A stretch of DNA of 64,000 nt, taken from positions 1,488,001-1,552,000 of the forward strand of contig CALOCN010000014.1 of NCBI GenBank assembly GCA_942491735.1, in the 5' to 3' direction. The notes below the pieces were generated by a model. That model did not search any database, was not told the DNA's origin, and was given only the letters and a program-made list of their open reading frames with translations. The position numbers and the translations under genes were made by a program. The DNA comes from CALOCN01 sp942491735 (GTDB taxonomy: Bacteria; Eisenbacteria; RBG-16-71-46; JABDJR01). Positions 43,006-50,188 of the stretch are shown piece by piece; the stretch's first letter is position 1, and every line of letters starts with the position of its first letter.

Positions 43006-45033
43006 ATGTCGTCCACCGACCCCGTCGTCCCCTACATTCCGGCCACGGAGAGCCCGCGCGAGATCACGATCCGCGCACTGGTTCTGGGGGCCGTTCTGTC
43101 CGCGGTCCTGGCCGGTGCCAACGCCTACCTGGGGCTCAAGGTGGGCATGACCGTCTCGGCCTCCATTCCGGCCGCGGTGATCTCCATGGCGATTCTCCGG
43201 ATGTTCCGCGACTCGAACATCCTCGAGAACAACATCGTGCAGACCTCCGCTTCGGCGGGGGAGTCCCTGGCCGCCGGGGTCATCTTCACCTTTCCCGCCC
43301 TCATCACCCTCCAGTACTGGCAAGGGTTCGACTTCCTGTCCACCTCCATGATCGCCCTCTTCGGCGGACTCCTCGGGGTGTTCTTCACCATTCCCCTGCG
43401 TCGCGCGCTCATCCTCGAGGCCAAGCTCCAGTTCCCGGAAGGGACCGCCACCGCAGAGGTCCTCAAGGCGGGGACCGAGGGTGGGGAAGGGGCCAAGCTC
43501 ATTGCCATCGCCGGGATTGCCGGTGCTCTCCTCAAGCTCTGCCAGACCGGGTTCCGGGTCGCTTCCGGCACGGTGACCGGTGCGTTCACCGCGGGCGGCG
43601 CGGTGTTCGGGTACGGAACCGAGCTGGGAGTGGCGCTCCTGGGGGTCGGCTACATCGTTGGGCTCAACATCGCGGTGCTGGTTTTCGCCGGGGGACTGAT
43701 CTCCTGGTTGGTGGGGATCCCGCTCTACACCGCGTTGGCCGACTCGGCTACCTTGCAGGCGATCGGGGGAGGCGCGACCGGCTACGACCTGGCCGCCGAA
43801 GTGTGGAGTGCGCGGATCCGCTACATGGGCGTGGGCGCCATGGCTACCGGCGGGGTGTGGGCCCTGGTCGCCCTCGCCAAGCCCATCCGCGACGGCGTCG
43901 CCGCCTCCTGGGCCGCGGTCAAGGCTTCCCGTGCCGGAGGAGGCATGGCGGTCCCGCGCACCGAACAGGACACGCCCATCAACGTGGTCCTGATCGGGAC
44001 GCTGTTCCTGGCCATTCCCATCTTCTTCGTCTTCCGCGCGGTGATCGACCCGGCCGTCCTTGGAATCACCGGGCAGACCTACACGCTCACCCTTCTCTTC
44101 AGCGTGGCGTTTTCCCTGGTGGCCGGGTTCCTCTTTTCCTCCGTGGCCGGCTACATGGCCGGGCTGGTCGGATCGTCCAACAACCCCATCTCCGGGGTGA
44201 CCATCGCCACCATTCTCGCCATCTCACTCATTCTTCTCGTCCTGTTGGGCAAGGAGATCGACTTCGCGGTGGACGAGACCAAGGCCCTGGCCGCCGCGGC
44301 AACCGCGATCCTGGTCGGGGCGGTCGTGTGCTGCGCCGCCGCGATCGCCGGGGACAACCTGCAGGACCTCAAGGCGGGTCAGCTGGTCGGCGCCACGCCA
44401 CGCAAGCAGCAGATCATGCAGATCGTGGGAGTGGCCGCAGCCGCCTTCACCATCGCCCCCATTCTCCAGCTCCTGTTCACGGCCTACGGTCTGGGAGACG
44501 TGTTTCCGCGTCCCGGGATGGACCCCGGCGAGGCGCTCCGGGCACCCCAGGCAACCCTGATGAGTTCCGTGGCCGACGGCGTGTTCTCGCGCAACCTGCC
44601 CTGGAACATGATCTCGATCGGGGCGCTGATCGCGGTGGCCATCATCATCTTCGACAAGGTCCTCGAGTCCCGCAAGAGCACCTTCCGGGCCCCGGTTCTC
44701 GCGGTCGCGGTGGGTATCTACCTGCCCTTGGAGCTGACCGTTCCCATCTTCGCCGGCGGCATGGTGGCCTGGGCGGTGGCCCGCTCCCTGGCCGGGAACG
44801 CCGAGGAACTGGGTCGTTCCAAGCGGCGCGGGTTGCTCTTCGCTTCCGGGTTGATTACCGGTGAGGCCCTGGTGGGGATCCTGCTGGCCATTCCGTTCGC
44901 CGCGGCCCAGAACACCAACGTCCTGCGGATCGCCCCCGAGGGCTTCGAACCCATCGCCACCGGGATCGGCCTGGCCGGCTTTGTCGGGTTCGTGCTGTGG
45001 CTGCATCGGGTGGCCCGGGGCAAGCGGGCCTAG
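43006..45033 (+). CDS. OPT-family oligopeptide/metal-chelate transporter
   Basis: 675 residues with about fifteen hydrophobic segments. Near the N-terminus, GANAYLGLKVGMTVSASIPAAV matches the OPT family, as do LEAKLQFPEGTATAEVLKAG and LVGSSNNPISGVTIATI further on. OPT proteins import oligopeptides, glutathione or metal chelates by proton coupling. AGGAGG lies upstream of the ATG. It is probably transcribed with the M48-like lipoprotein. The stop is followed within 15 bases by the promoter of the cysteine operon. Confidence 0.92.
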   Translation: MSSTDPVVPYIPATESPREITIRALVLGAVLSAVLAGANAYLGLKVGMTVSASIPAAVISMAILRMFRDSNILENNIVQTSASAGESLAAGVIFTFPALITLQYWQGFDFLSTSMIALFGGLLGVFFTIPLRRALILEAKLQFPEGTATAEVLKAGTEGGEGAKLIAIAGIAGALLKLCQTGFRVASGTVTGAFTAGGAVFGYGTELGVALLGVGYIVGLNIAVLVFAGGLISWLVGIPLYTALADSATLQAIGGGATGYDLAAEVWSARIRYMGVGAMATGGVWALVALAKPIRDGVAASWAAVKASRAGGGMAVPRTEQDTPINVVLIGTLFLAIPIFFVFRAVIDPAVLGITGQTYTLTLLFSVAFSLVAGFLFSSVAGYMAGLVGSSNNPISGVTIATILAISLILLVLLGKEIDFAVDETKALAAAATAILVGAVVCCAAAIAGDNLQDLKAGQLVGATPRKQQIMQIVGVAAAAFTIAPILQLLFTAYGLGDVFPRPGMDPGEALRAPQATLMSSVADGVFSRNLPWNMISIGALIAVAIIIFDKVLESRKSTFRAPVLAVAVGIYLPLELTVPIFAGGMVAWAVARSLAGNAEELGRSKRRGLLFASGLITGEALVGILLAIPFAAAQNTNVLRIAPEGFEPIATGIGLAGFVGFVLWLHRVARGKRA

Positions 45034-45046
45034 GCCAAGGGGATCC

Positions 45047-45075
45047 TTGACGGAGTTCATGTTCCACGCTATCTT
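45047..45075 (+). promoter_or_regulatory. Promoter of the cysteine operon
   Basis: TTGACG (45047-45052), a 17-base spacer and TATCTT (45070-45075), the best -35/-10 pair in the window. Transcription would start near 45082, about 40 bases before the leader peptide ATG. Confidence 0.65.
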
Positions 45076-45120
45076 GATAGGGACCTTAGCCGAAACTCAC
45101 TCGAAGGATCGACCCGACCC

Positions 45121-45231
45121 ATGAACTCCTTGCCCACGGTCAATACGCTGCGCTTTGGCATCGCCAGCTCCTGTTGTACGGCCTGTGTGTGTTCCTGCGC
45201 CTGTGCGCGGGAGGGGAGCGGATCGATCTAG
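45121..45231 (+). CDS. Cysteine-rich leader peptide (attenuator)
   Basis: 36 codons, ATG at 45121 to TAG at 45229. Residues 18-28 read CCTACVCSCAC: six Cys codons in eleven (positions 18, 19, 22, 24, 26, 28), in a genome where Cys is otherwise scarce. AAGGA lies 12 bases upstream of the ATG, a little far but usable. It sits between the operon promoter and an intrinsic terminator, and the genes downstream make cysteine. This is the arrangement of a ribosome-mediated attenuator in which shortage of Cys-tRNA stalls the ribosome on the Cys codons. Cys-rich leader peptides upstream of sulfur genes are known from mycobacteria; this one is an independent-looking case with a terminator. Confidence 0.85.
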   Translation: MNSLPTVNTLRFGIASSCCTACVCSCACAREGSGSI

Positions 45232-45269
45232 CCGGCGTCTTTCGAGGCAGCATCCACCCACTCTCCTCC
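45167..45269 (+). promoter_or_regulatory. Alternative RNA pairings of the cysteine attenuator
   Basis: Segment 1 (GCTCC, 45167-45171, just before the first Cys codons) can pair with GGAGC at 45215-45219. Segment 2 (GGAGGGGAG, 45210-45218, just after the last Cys codon) can instead pair over 9 bases, one a G-U wobble, with CTCTCCTCC at 45261-45269 (segment 3), which includes the loop side of the terminator's left arm. A ribosome held at the first Cys codons would free segment 2 to block the terminator; one that reaches the stop at 45229 would cover it. The pairings are seen by eye and energies were not computed. Confidence 0.6.
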
Positions 45270-45288
45270 GGGCGAGTGGGTTTTTTTT
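45256..45288 (+). terminator. Intrinsic terminator of the cysteine attenuator
   Basis: ACCCACTC (45256-45263) pairs with GAGTGGGT (45274-45281) over 8 bases around a 10-base loop, and a run of eight T follows (45281-45288). It lies 25 bases after the leader stop codon and about 80 bases before the cysM start, so it would end transcription before the structural genes. Confidence 0.9.
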
Positions 45289-45368
45289 GTTTCGACCCGC
45301 GAAGCATCCCCCTCGCCCACCCGACCCTCCCGCCCTTGGCGGGACCTCCCAGGGAGGCTTTGCACATC

Positions 45369-46316
45369 ATGAGTACCCTTCGTGTCCCCGCGACCCGGGA
45401 GTCGATCGGCGATCCCCGCCGGGAACTCGGCGCCCGGATCGGCAACACGACCCTCCTGCGCTTGCGGTCCCTGGAACCCCGGGCCGGGGTCAAGGTCTTC
45501 GCCAAGGCGGAGTGGGAGAACCTCGGCGGCTCGGTCAAGGCGCGGGCCGCCTACGCCATGATCCTCGACGGGGAGCGTTGGGGTGGACTGACCCCCGGGC
45601 GGACCCTGATCGACGCCTCTTCGGGCAACACCGGCATCGCCTACGCGGTGCTGGGGGGCCGCCTGGGGTATCGGGTTACCGTGGTCGCCCCGGGGAATCT
45701 CTCCCGGGAGCGGCGACACCGGATCCTCGCCGAGGGAGCGGAACTGATCCTCACCGATCCCCAGGAAGGCATGGACGGGGCCATCGACGCCGCCGCGCGG
45801 CGTGCCCTGGCCGAGCCGGGCCGGTACTTCTACCCCGATCAATACAACAACCCGGCCAACTGGAAAGCGCACTATCATGGCACCGGGGCGGAGATCTGGA
45901 ATCAGACCCGGGGGACGGTGACCCACTTCGTGGCGGGACTGGGGACCACCGGGACGTTTGTCGGTACGGGCAGACGACTGAAGCGGTATCTTCCCGGCGT
46001 TGAACTGATCGCCGTGGAACCGGATTCCCCGCTGCACGGGCTCGAGGGGCTCAAGCACCTGGACTCGGCGCGGGTGCCGGGAATCCATGACCCTTCCCTC
46101 GCTGGGTCCACCGAGCGGGTGGATACGGACTCCGCATTGAACATGGCCGGGCGGCTGCAGGCCCACGAAGGGCTGGCTCCGGGACCGTCGGCGGCGGCCG
46201 CCGCGGTGGCGGCGGAGCGGGTGGCGGCACGCCTGGAAGAAGGTGTCGTGGTCACGGTATTCCCGGACAACGACGACAAGTATCACGAGGAACCCTACTG
46301 GAGGCCCACGCCATGA
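45369..46316 (+). CDS. cysM: Cysteine synthase, CysM type (protein-thiocarboxylate dependent)
   Basis: PLP enzyme of the cysteine synthase family, 315 residues from the ATG at 45369 (GGGAGG 10 bases upstream). The PLP lysine is Lys57 in NLGGSVKARA; SSGNTGIAYA and GLGTTGTFVGTGR bind the cofactor phosphate and substrate. The neighbours, a Mec protease and a CysO-containing protein, show that it is the mycobacterial CysM type. That enzyme takes sulfur from a CysO thiocarboxylate and, in M. tuberculosis, uses O-phosphoserine as acceptor. Which serine ester is used here cannot be read from the sequence. It is first in the attenuated operon and coupled to mec by ATGA. Confidence 0.88.
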   Translation: MSTLRVPATRESIGDPRRELGARIGNTTLLRLRSLEPRAGVKVFAKAEWENLGGSVKARAAYAMILDGERWGGLTPGRTLIDASSGNTGIAYAVLGGRLGYRVTVVAPGNLSRERRHRILAEGAELILTDPQEGMDGAIDAAARRALAEPGRYFYPDQYNNPANWKAHYHGTGAEIWNQTRGTVTHFVAGLGTTGTFVGTGRRLKRYLPGVELIAVEPDSPLHGLEGLKHLDSARVPGIHDPSLAGSTERVDTDSALNMAGRLQAHEGLAPGPSAAAAAVAAERVAARLEEGVVVTVFPDNDDKYHEEPYWRPTP

Positions 46317-46780
46317 GTCTGATTCTCGACTCCCATCTACCGGACGCGATTCGCGAAGCGGGGGAACGGGCCTACCCCGACGAGTGCTGCGGCTTCCTGC
46401 TCGGCCGCTACGACAACCCGCGCCTGGCCACCGAGCTTGCCCCGGCCGAGAACGAGCGCACGGACGCGGCGCATCATCGCTACCTGATCTCGCCCGAGGC
46501 CTACCTGCGGGCGGAGATCGACGCGGAGGCGCGCGGACTGGAGATCGTCGGGGTGTACCACTCGCATCCGGACGCACCGGCGGAGCCTTCCGAGTTCGAC
46601 CGTCGTCACGCCTTGCCGGGACTCTCCTACGTGATCGTCTCCGTGCGGCAACGCCGGGCGGAGGATCTCCGCTCCTGGGCCCTGACCGAGGACCATGTCC
46701 GGTTCGACGAGGAACCCATCGCCACCGGGCCCCGGCTCCCCCGCAACCGCGCCCGCCGTCCGGCGCCCACGGGAGGATGA
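46313..46780 (+). CDS. mec: JAMM/MPN+ metalloprotease Mec (CysO-cysteine peptidase)
   Basis: 155 residues with the complete JAMM zinc site: Glu24 (PDECCGFLLG), His83 and His85 (VYHSHPD), Ser93 and Asp96, spaced HxH-x7-S-x2-D. In mycobacteria Mec cuts the new cysteine off the C-terminal glycine of CysO. Here the CysO domain is fused in front of the E1 enzyme encoded next, so Mec, which cleaves after a diglycine, may also release CysO from that fusion. The C-terminal 25 residues are Arg/Pro-rich and probably disordered. ATGA coupling to cysM; the fusion gene follows after 3 bases. Confidence 0.9.
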   Translation: MSLILDSHLPDAIREAGERAYPDECCGFLLGRYDNPRLATELAPAENERTDAAHHRYLISPEAYLRAEIDAEARGLEIVGVYHSHPDAPAEPSEFDRRHALPGLSYVIVSVRQRRAEDLRSWALTEDHVRFDEEPIATGPRLPRNRARRPAPTGG

Positions 46781-46783
46781 CCC

Positions 46784-48223
46784 ATGCCGGTTACGGTTCG
46801 TATTCCCACCGTCCTTCGCAAGTACGCCGCCGGTCAGGCCAAGGTGGAGGTTGCCGGCGCGGTAGCCGACGAGGCCCTCGAGTCCCTCATCTCCCTCCAC
46901 CCGGAACTGAAGTCGCATCTCTATGACGACTCCGGGCAACTGCGCAGCTTCATCAACATCTTCGTCGGGACGGAGAACCTGCGCGACCTTCCCGAACGAC
47001 ATCCGCTGGCCCCCCACGAGGAACTGAGCATCGTGCCCGCGGTGGCCGGAGGGGGGGACGTATCCCGCCCCGCCGACACCGCTACCCGCAACGGTGTGGA
47101 ACTGGGTCCCGAGGAGATGAACCGGTACAGCCGGCACATGATCATTCCCGAGGTCGGGGTGGCGGGGCAGAAGCGACTCAAGGCTGCGAGCGTGCTGCTC
47201 ATCGGTGCGGGCGGCCTCGGTTCCCCGCTGTCCCTGTATCTGGCCGCGGCCGGGATCGGCCGGCTCGGGTTGGTCGATTTCGACGTGGTGGAGGAGACCA
47301 ACCTGCACCGACAGGTCATCCATGGCACCGCGGACGTGGGGCGCAGGAAACTGGACTCGGCGCGGGAGTCCATCGCGGCCATCAACCCGTTCGTGAAGGT
47401 GGAGACCCACGACACCCGGCTCACCTCGGCCAATGCCCTCCACATCCTGGATCGCTACGACATCATCGTGGACGGGACCGACAACTTTCCCACCCGCTAC
47501 CTCGTCAACGACGCGTGCGTGCTCCTGGGCAAGCCCAACGTCTACGGGAGCATCTTCCGTTTCGAGGGGCAGGCGTCGGTCTTCGACGCCACCCGGGGCC
47601 CCTGCTACCGGTGCCTGTATCCCGAACCACCCCCCCCCGGTCTGGTGCCGAGCTGCGCCGAAGGGGGCGTGCTGGGCATCCTCCCGGGGATCATCGGAAC
47701 CCTGCAGGCGAACGAGGCGGTGAAGCTGGTCCTGGGTCTCGGGGACTCCCTGGTGGGGCGCCTCCTCCTCTTCGATGCCCTGGCCATGGAGTTCCGCGAG
47801 GTGCGTCTGCGCAAGGACCCGGCCTGCGCCCTGTGCGGGGAGCACCCCACCCAACGGGACCTGATCGACTACGAAGCGTTCTGTGGTGTGGGGGACCTGG
47901 CGCCTCCCGCAGCGGTACCGGAGATCTCGGTGCGGGAACTGTCCGAGCGTCTGGACGAGGTGGTGCTGATCGATGTGCGCGAACCCCACGAGGTGGACAT
48001 CGCCCGCATTCCCGGTGCCCGATTGATTCCCCTCGGGGAGTTCCTGGATCGGGTGGGGGAAGTGGAGCGGGATCGCGATGTGGTGGTGCACTGCCGTTCC
48101 GGGCTGCGCAGCGGCAAGGCGGTCCGACTGTTGCTGGACGCGGGATACGACCGGGTCCGGAACCTGCGGGGCGGCATCCTGGCCTGGTCCGACGAGGTGG
48201 ACCCATCCGTCCCCCGGTACTAG
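46784..48223 (+). CDS. CysO-MoeZ-rhodanese fusion (sulfur carrier plus activating/sulfurating enzyme)
   Basis: 479 residues, three modules. (a) Residues 1-90: a ubiquitin-like CysO domain with ending SIVPAVAGG, as in mycobacterial CysO, whose terminal diglycine (Gly89-Gly90) carries the sulfur. (b) About 108-355: a ThiF/MoeB adenylating domain with GAGGLGSP, zinc Cys pairs 274/277 and 348/351, and catalytic Cys291 in SCAEGGVLG. (c) About 378-479: an active rhodanese (Cys437 in HCRSGLRS). In M. tuberculosis CysO and MoeZ are separate. Here the diglycine is followed directly by Gly91 and a 17-residue Ala/Asp/Thr linker, so the carrier cannot be adenylated until it is cut free. GGGAGG precedes the ATG. 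Confidence 0.9.
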   Translation: MPVTVRIPTVLRKYAAGQAKVEVAGAVADEALESLISLHPELKSHLYDDSGQLRSFINIFVGTENLRDLPERHPLAPHEELSIVPAVAGGGDVSRPADTATRNGVELGPEEMNRYSRHMIIPEVGVAGQKRLKAASVLLIGAGGLGSPLSLYLAAAGIGRLGLVDFDVVEETNLHRQVIHGTADVGRRKLDSARESIAAINPFVKVETHDTRLTSANALHILDRYDIIVDGTDNFPTRYLVNDACVLLGKPNVYGSIFRFEGQASVFDATRGPCYRCLYPEPPPPGLVPSCAEGGVLGILPGIIGTLQANEAVKLVLGLGDSLVGRLLLFDALAMEFREVRLRKDPACALCGEHPTQRDLIDYEAFCGVGDLAPPAAVPEISVRELSERLDEVVLIDVREPHEVDIARIPGARLIPLGEFLDRVGEVERDRDVVVHCRSGLRSGKAVRLLLDAGYDRVRNLRGGILAWSDEVDPSVPRY

Positions 48224-48260
48224 AGGCGAACCCAATCTGACCGGGAACCGACGAACCCGC

Positions 48261-48266
48261 TACACT
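48261..48266 (+). promoter_or_regulatory. -10 element of rsgA, implying a leaderless mRNA
   Basis: TACACT ends 8 bases before the GTG start at 48275. A transcript starting 6-8 bases after the hexamer would begin at or next to the start codon; there is no ribosome-binding site between them. Confidence 0.5.
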
Positions 48267-48274
48267 CCTGCGCC

Positions 48275-49183
48275 GTGAGCAACCAGGAAGGCCTCGTGGT
48301 CCGCGTCAAGAGCCGCCGCTTTTCGGTCCGTCTGGAGACCGAAGAGGTCGTTGCGCACGTTCCCAAGAAATTCCGCCATCGATTCCAGGAGTGGGTGGAT
48401 CCGGTGGGGGTGGGTGATCGGGTCGTGGTCGAGATGGGGGATCGGGGTCCGTTGGTCGCGGAAATCCACCCCCGGGTCAATGCGCTGGCCCGCCCCGCCT
48501 CCGGACGCCCCGGACGTCGCCAACTGCTGGCGGCAAACCTGGACCATGCGGTGGTGGTCATGTCGGTTGCCGAGCCGCCGCTCAAGACGGCCACCGTGGA
48601 TCGTTATCTCGTCCTGGCCTCGTCCTGCGGCATCCCGACCCTGATCGTGGTCAACAAGATGGATCTGGCCCAGGAGCCTCCCACCGCCCTGGCCCACTAT
48701 CCGGGGATCGGGATTCCGGTGCGCTACACCTGCGCCCTGACCGGGCGGGGGATCGACGCATTGGCCGAAACCCTGAAGGACAGCACCTCGGTGCTCATCG
48801 GACCGAGCGGCGCGGGCAAGAGCAGCCTCATGAACCGGCTCGTCCCCGGAGCGGACCTGCGGACCGGCGAGGTGAGCGCGCAGACCTCCAAGGGACGACA
48901 CACCACGACCTGGGTCGAGATGCTGGACCTTCCCGGTGGCGGTCATCTGGTGGACAGCCCCGGAATCCGGGTGCTTGATCTCTCCGGACTCGAGGCGCAT
49001 CAGCTGGCCGCGCACTTCCCCGAGTTCAAGGAACCCGCGCAGTCCTGCAGGTTCCGGGACTGCAGCCACACCTCGGAGCCCCGGTGTGAAGTGCAGCGAT
49101 TGCTGGCGGCGGGTGAGATCTCGCGGGAGCGGTACGGATCCTACATGAGCATCTACGCAAGCCTGGAGCGTGGGGAAGGCTAG
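48275..49183 (+). CDS. rsgA: Small ribosomal subunit biogenesis GTPase RsgA
   Basis: 302 residues. Circularly permuted GTPase: G4 motif NKMD comes before G1 GPSGAGKSS, and G3 DSPG follows. An N-terminal OB-fold (about 1-70) and a C-terminal zinc knuckle (CRFRDCSHTSEPRC) complete the family layout. RsgA checks maturation of the 30S decoding centre. The start is a GTG with no ribosome-binding site and a -10 just upstream, so it appears leaderless. It stands apart from the cysteine operon upstream by 51 bases with its own promoter. Confidence 0.93.
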   Translation: MSNQEGLVVRVKSRRFSVRLETEEVVAHVPKKFRHRFQEWVDPVGVGDRVVVEMGDRGPLVAEIHPRVNALARPASGRPGRRQLLAANLDHAVVVMSVAEPPLKTATVDRYLVLASSCGIPTLIVVNKMDLAQEPPTALAHYPGIGIPVRYTCALTGRGIDALAETLKDSTSVLIGPSGAGKSSLMNRLVPGADLRTGEVSAQTSKGRHTTTWVEMLDLPGGGHLVDSPGIRVLDLSGLEAHQLAAHFPEFKEPAQSCRFRDCSHTSEPRCEVQRLLAAGEISRERYGSYMSIYASLERGEG

Positions 49184-49191
49184 CAGGTCCG

Positions 49192-49791
49192 CTAGTCGGA
49201 GATGGCGTGTTCGAGCGGAATCGATCCGTCCCAGACGCCCCGCTTGGACGTCTCCGGGGTGAGCTTGACGAGGTTGGTCTCGCGTTTGCCCCATCGCAGC
49301 GCCACGCGGGTGGACTCGAACCAGATATCCGCACGCCGCGAGAACCGACGCGCCATGGTGTCCTCGACCTGGAAACGGCCGATCCCCTCCAGCTCGACGA
49401 TGTCCCCGAACTCGAACGGGGCCCCGGGCGTGTACTTGCGCAGAAGGTCGCGGGAGAGGGCGATGATGCCGGGGCGCACCCTGCTGTTGTTCGCGGTAAG
49501 GAACGGCGTGCTGTCGGTTTGCCCCGGAGTGCTGCTGTAGGCGGTGACGGTGACACCCAACTCGAAGAGCCGCCCGGGTTGCGCGGCGGGCCGGATCCCC
49601 GCGTACAGCCCCCAGGTGGGAATCCCGTCCGGCATTCCCACCACCGGATCCCCGGAACCCGGCATGCCCGAATGACCGGTTCCGATCCAACTCGCCATGA
49701 ACACGAACGCACCGGCGAGCACCGCCCGGAAGGAGTTCCGGCCGATGGCCTGACGTGGGTGGATTGAATCGAGGATCAGAGGTTGGTTCAT
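49192..49791 (-). CDS. 3D-domain exported protein
   Basis: 199 residues with an N-terminal membrane segment (AVLAGAFVFMASWIGTG). From residue 75 comes a 3D domain: LGVTVTAYSSTPGQTDSTP, GIIALSRDLLRKY, EFGDIVELEGIGRFQVEDTMARR and RADIWF, with the three Asp residues that name it. 3D domains make the double-psi beta barrel of MltA-like lytic transglycosylases and resuscitation/stationary-phase survival proteins, so a cell-wall role is likely. No lysozyme-like or LysM domain is attached. It converges on rsgA with 8 bases between stops. Confidence 0.85.
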   Translation of the reverse strand: MNQPLILDSIHPRQAIGRNSFRAVLAGAFVFMASWIGTGHSGMPGSGDPVVGMPDGIPTWGLYAGIRPAAQPGRLFELGVTVTAYSSTPGQTDSTPFLTANNSRVRPGIIALSRDLLRKYTPGAPFEFGDIVELEGIGRFQVEDTMARRFSRRADIWFESTRVALRWGKRETNLVKLTPETSKRGVWDGSIPLEHAISD

Positions 49792-49841
49792 TTCGCGGAG
49801 AAGCCTACACGGATTTGTGGGTCAGTGGGAGTTTCGCTTGC

Positions 49842-50054
49842 GGGGTATTGAACCCCCTCAGGCTCGGGCCTTCAAGCCCCGGATACCGGATATCCAGGAA
49901 GGATCTTCCGCTTTTGCCGTTAAGCCGGAGTTCGACCCTGCCGACACCTACACTTGCACCACTTTAGTGGAAGGACTTTCGGTGGTCCGGGTAACGTCCC
50001 GGATTCCCCCTCGTCCTAGGAGTAAGCTTTCCCGTATTCGTAAGGGAAACTTAC
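49842..50054. other. Hairpin-dense non-coding stretch of unknown function
   Basis: The 397 bases between 49791 and 50189 hold no convincing gene. Within them are at least seven short hairpins: 49842-49856 (4 bp), 49866-49879 (4 bp), 49881-49895 (5 bp, GGATA/TATCC), 49897-49909 (5 bp, GGAAG/CTTCC), 49959-49970 (5 bp, CCACT/AGTGG), 49987-50002 (5 bp, CCGGG/CCCGG) and 50022-50054 (11 bp with one bulge, GTAAGcTTTCCC/GGGAAACTTAC). The stretch is visibly less GC-rich than its surroundings. A small structured RNA or a regulatory leader for the XRE genes are both possible. Confidence 0.45.
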
Positions 50055-50100
50055 AGTTGGGGTTGTCGATGTCGTCGTTGATCCATCTTGACGTTGACAC

Positions 50101-50130
50101 TTCAAGTCGGTCGACTCAAGATCCTATACA
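50101..50130 (+). promoter_or_regulatory. Promoter with operator-like dyad before the XRE-cupin pair
   Basis: TATACA at 50125-50130 is a fair -10; TTCAAG at 50101 is a poor -35. Between them is a perfect dyad AGTCG-GT-CGACT (50105-50116), the right place for an XRE repressor operator. TTGACG and TTGACA occur at 50088 and 50094 but are too far from this -10. Confidence 0.4.
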
Positions 50131-50188
50131 CAAGTCACTTACGCCGTTTGCTGGCCGGGTTGGTTGAGGCATCGGGAGGCAGCACATC

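Noticed and set aside
45174..45368. An upstream extension of the cysM reading frame to an ATG at 45174
   Set aside because: It would translate through the leader peptide region, the terminator hairpin and the T-run in another frame; the ATG at 45369 has a ribosome-binding site and matches the family N-terminus.
49842..49860. A tRNA T-arm-like sequence on the minus strand (GGGGGTTCAATACCCC)
   Set aside because: The outer base pair of the T-stem fails, and no matching acceptor, D-arm or anticodon arm is found at tRNA distances.
50088..50130. TTGACG/TTGACA at 50088 and 50094 as -35 boxes for TATACA at 50125
   Set aside because: Spacers of 31 and 25 bases are too long for a sigma-70 promoter.
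49817..50167. A 116-codon open frame in the gap before the XRE genes
   Set aside because: It runs across the hairpins, the dyad and the -10 element, has no ribosome-binding site and unlikely composition; treated as non-coding.
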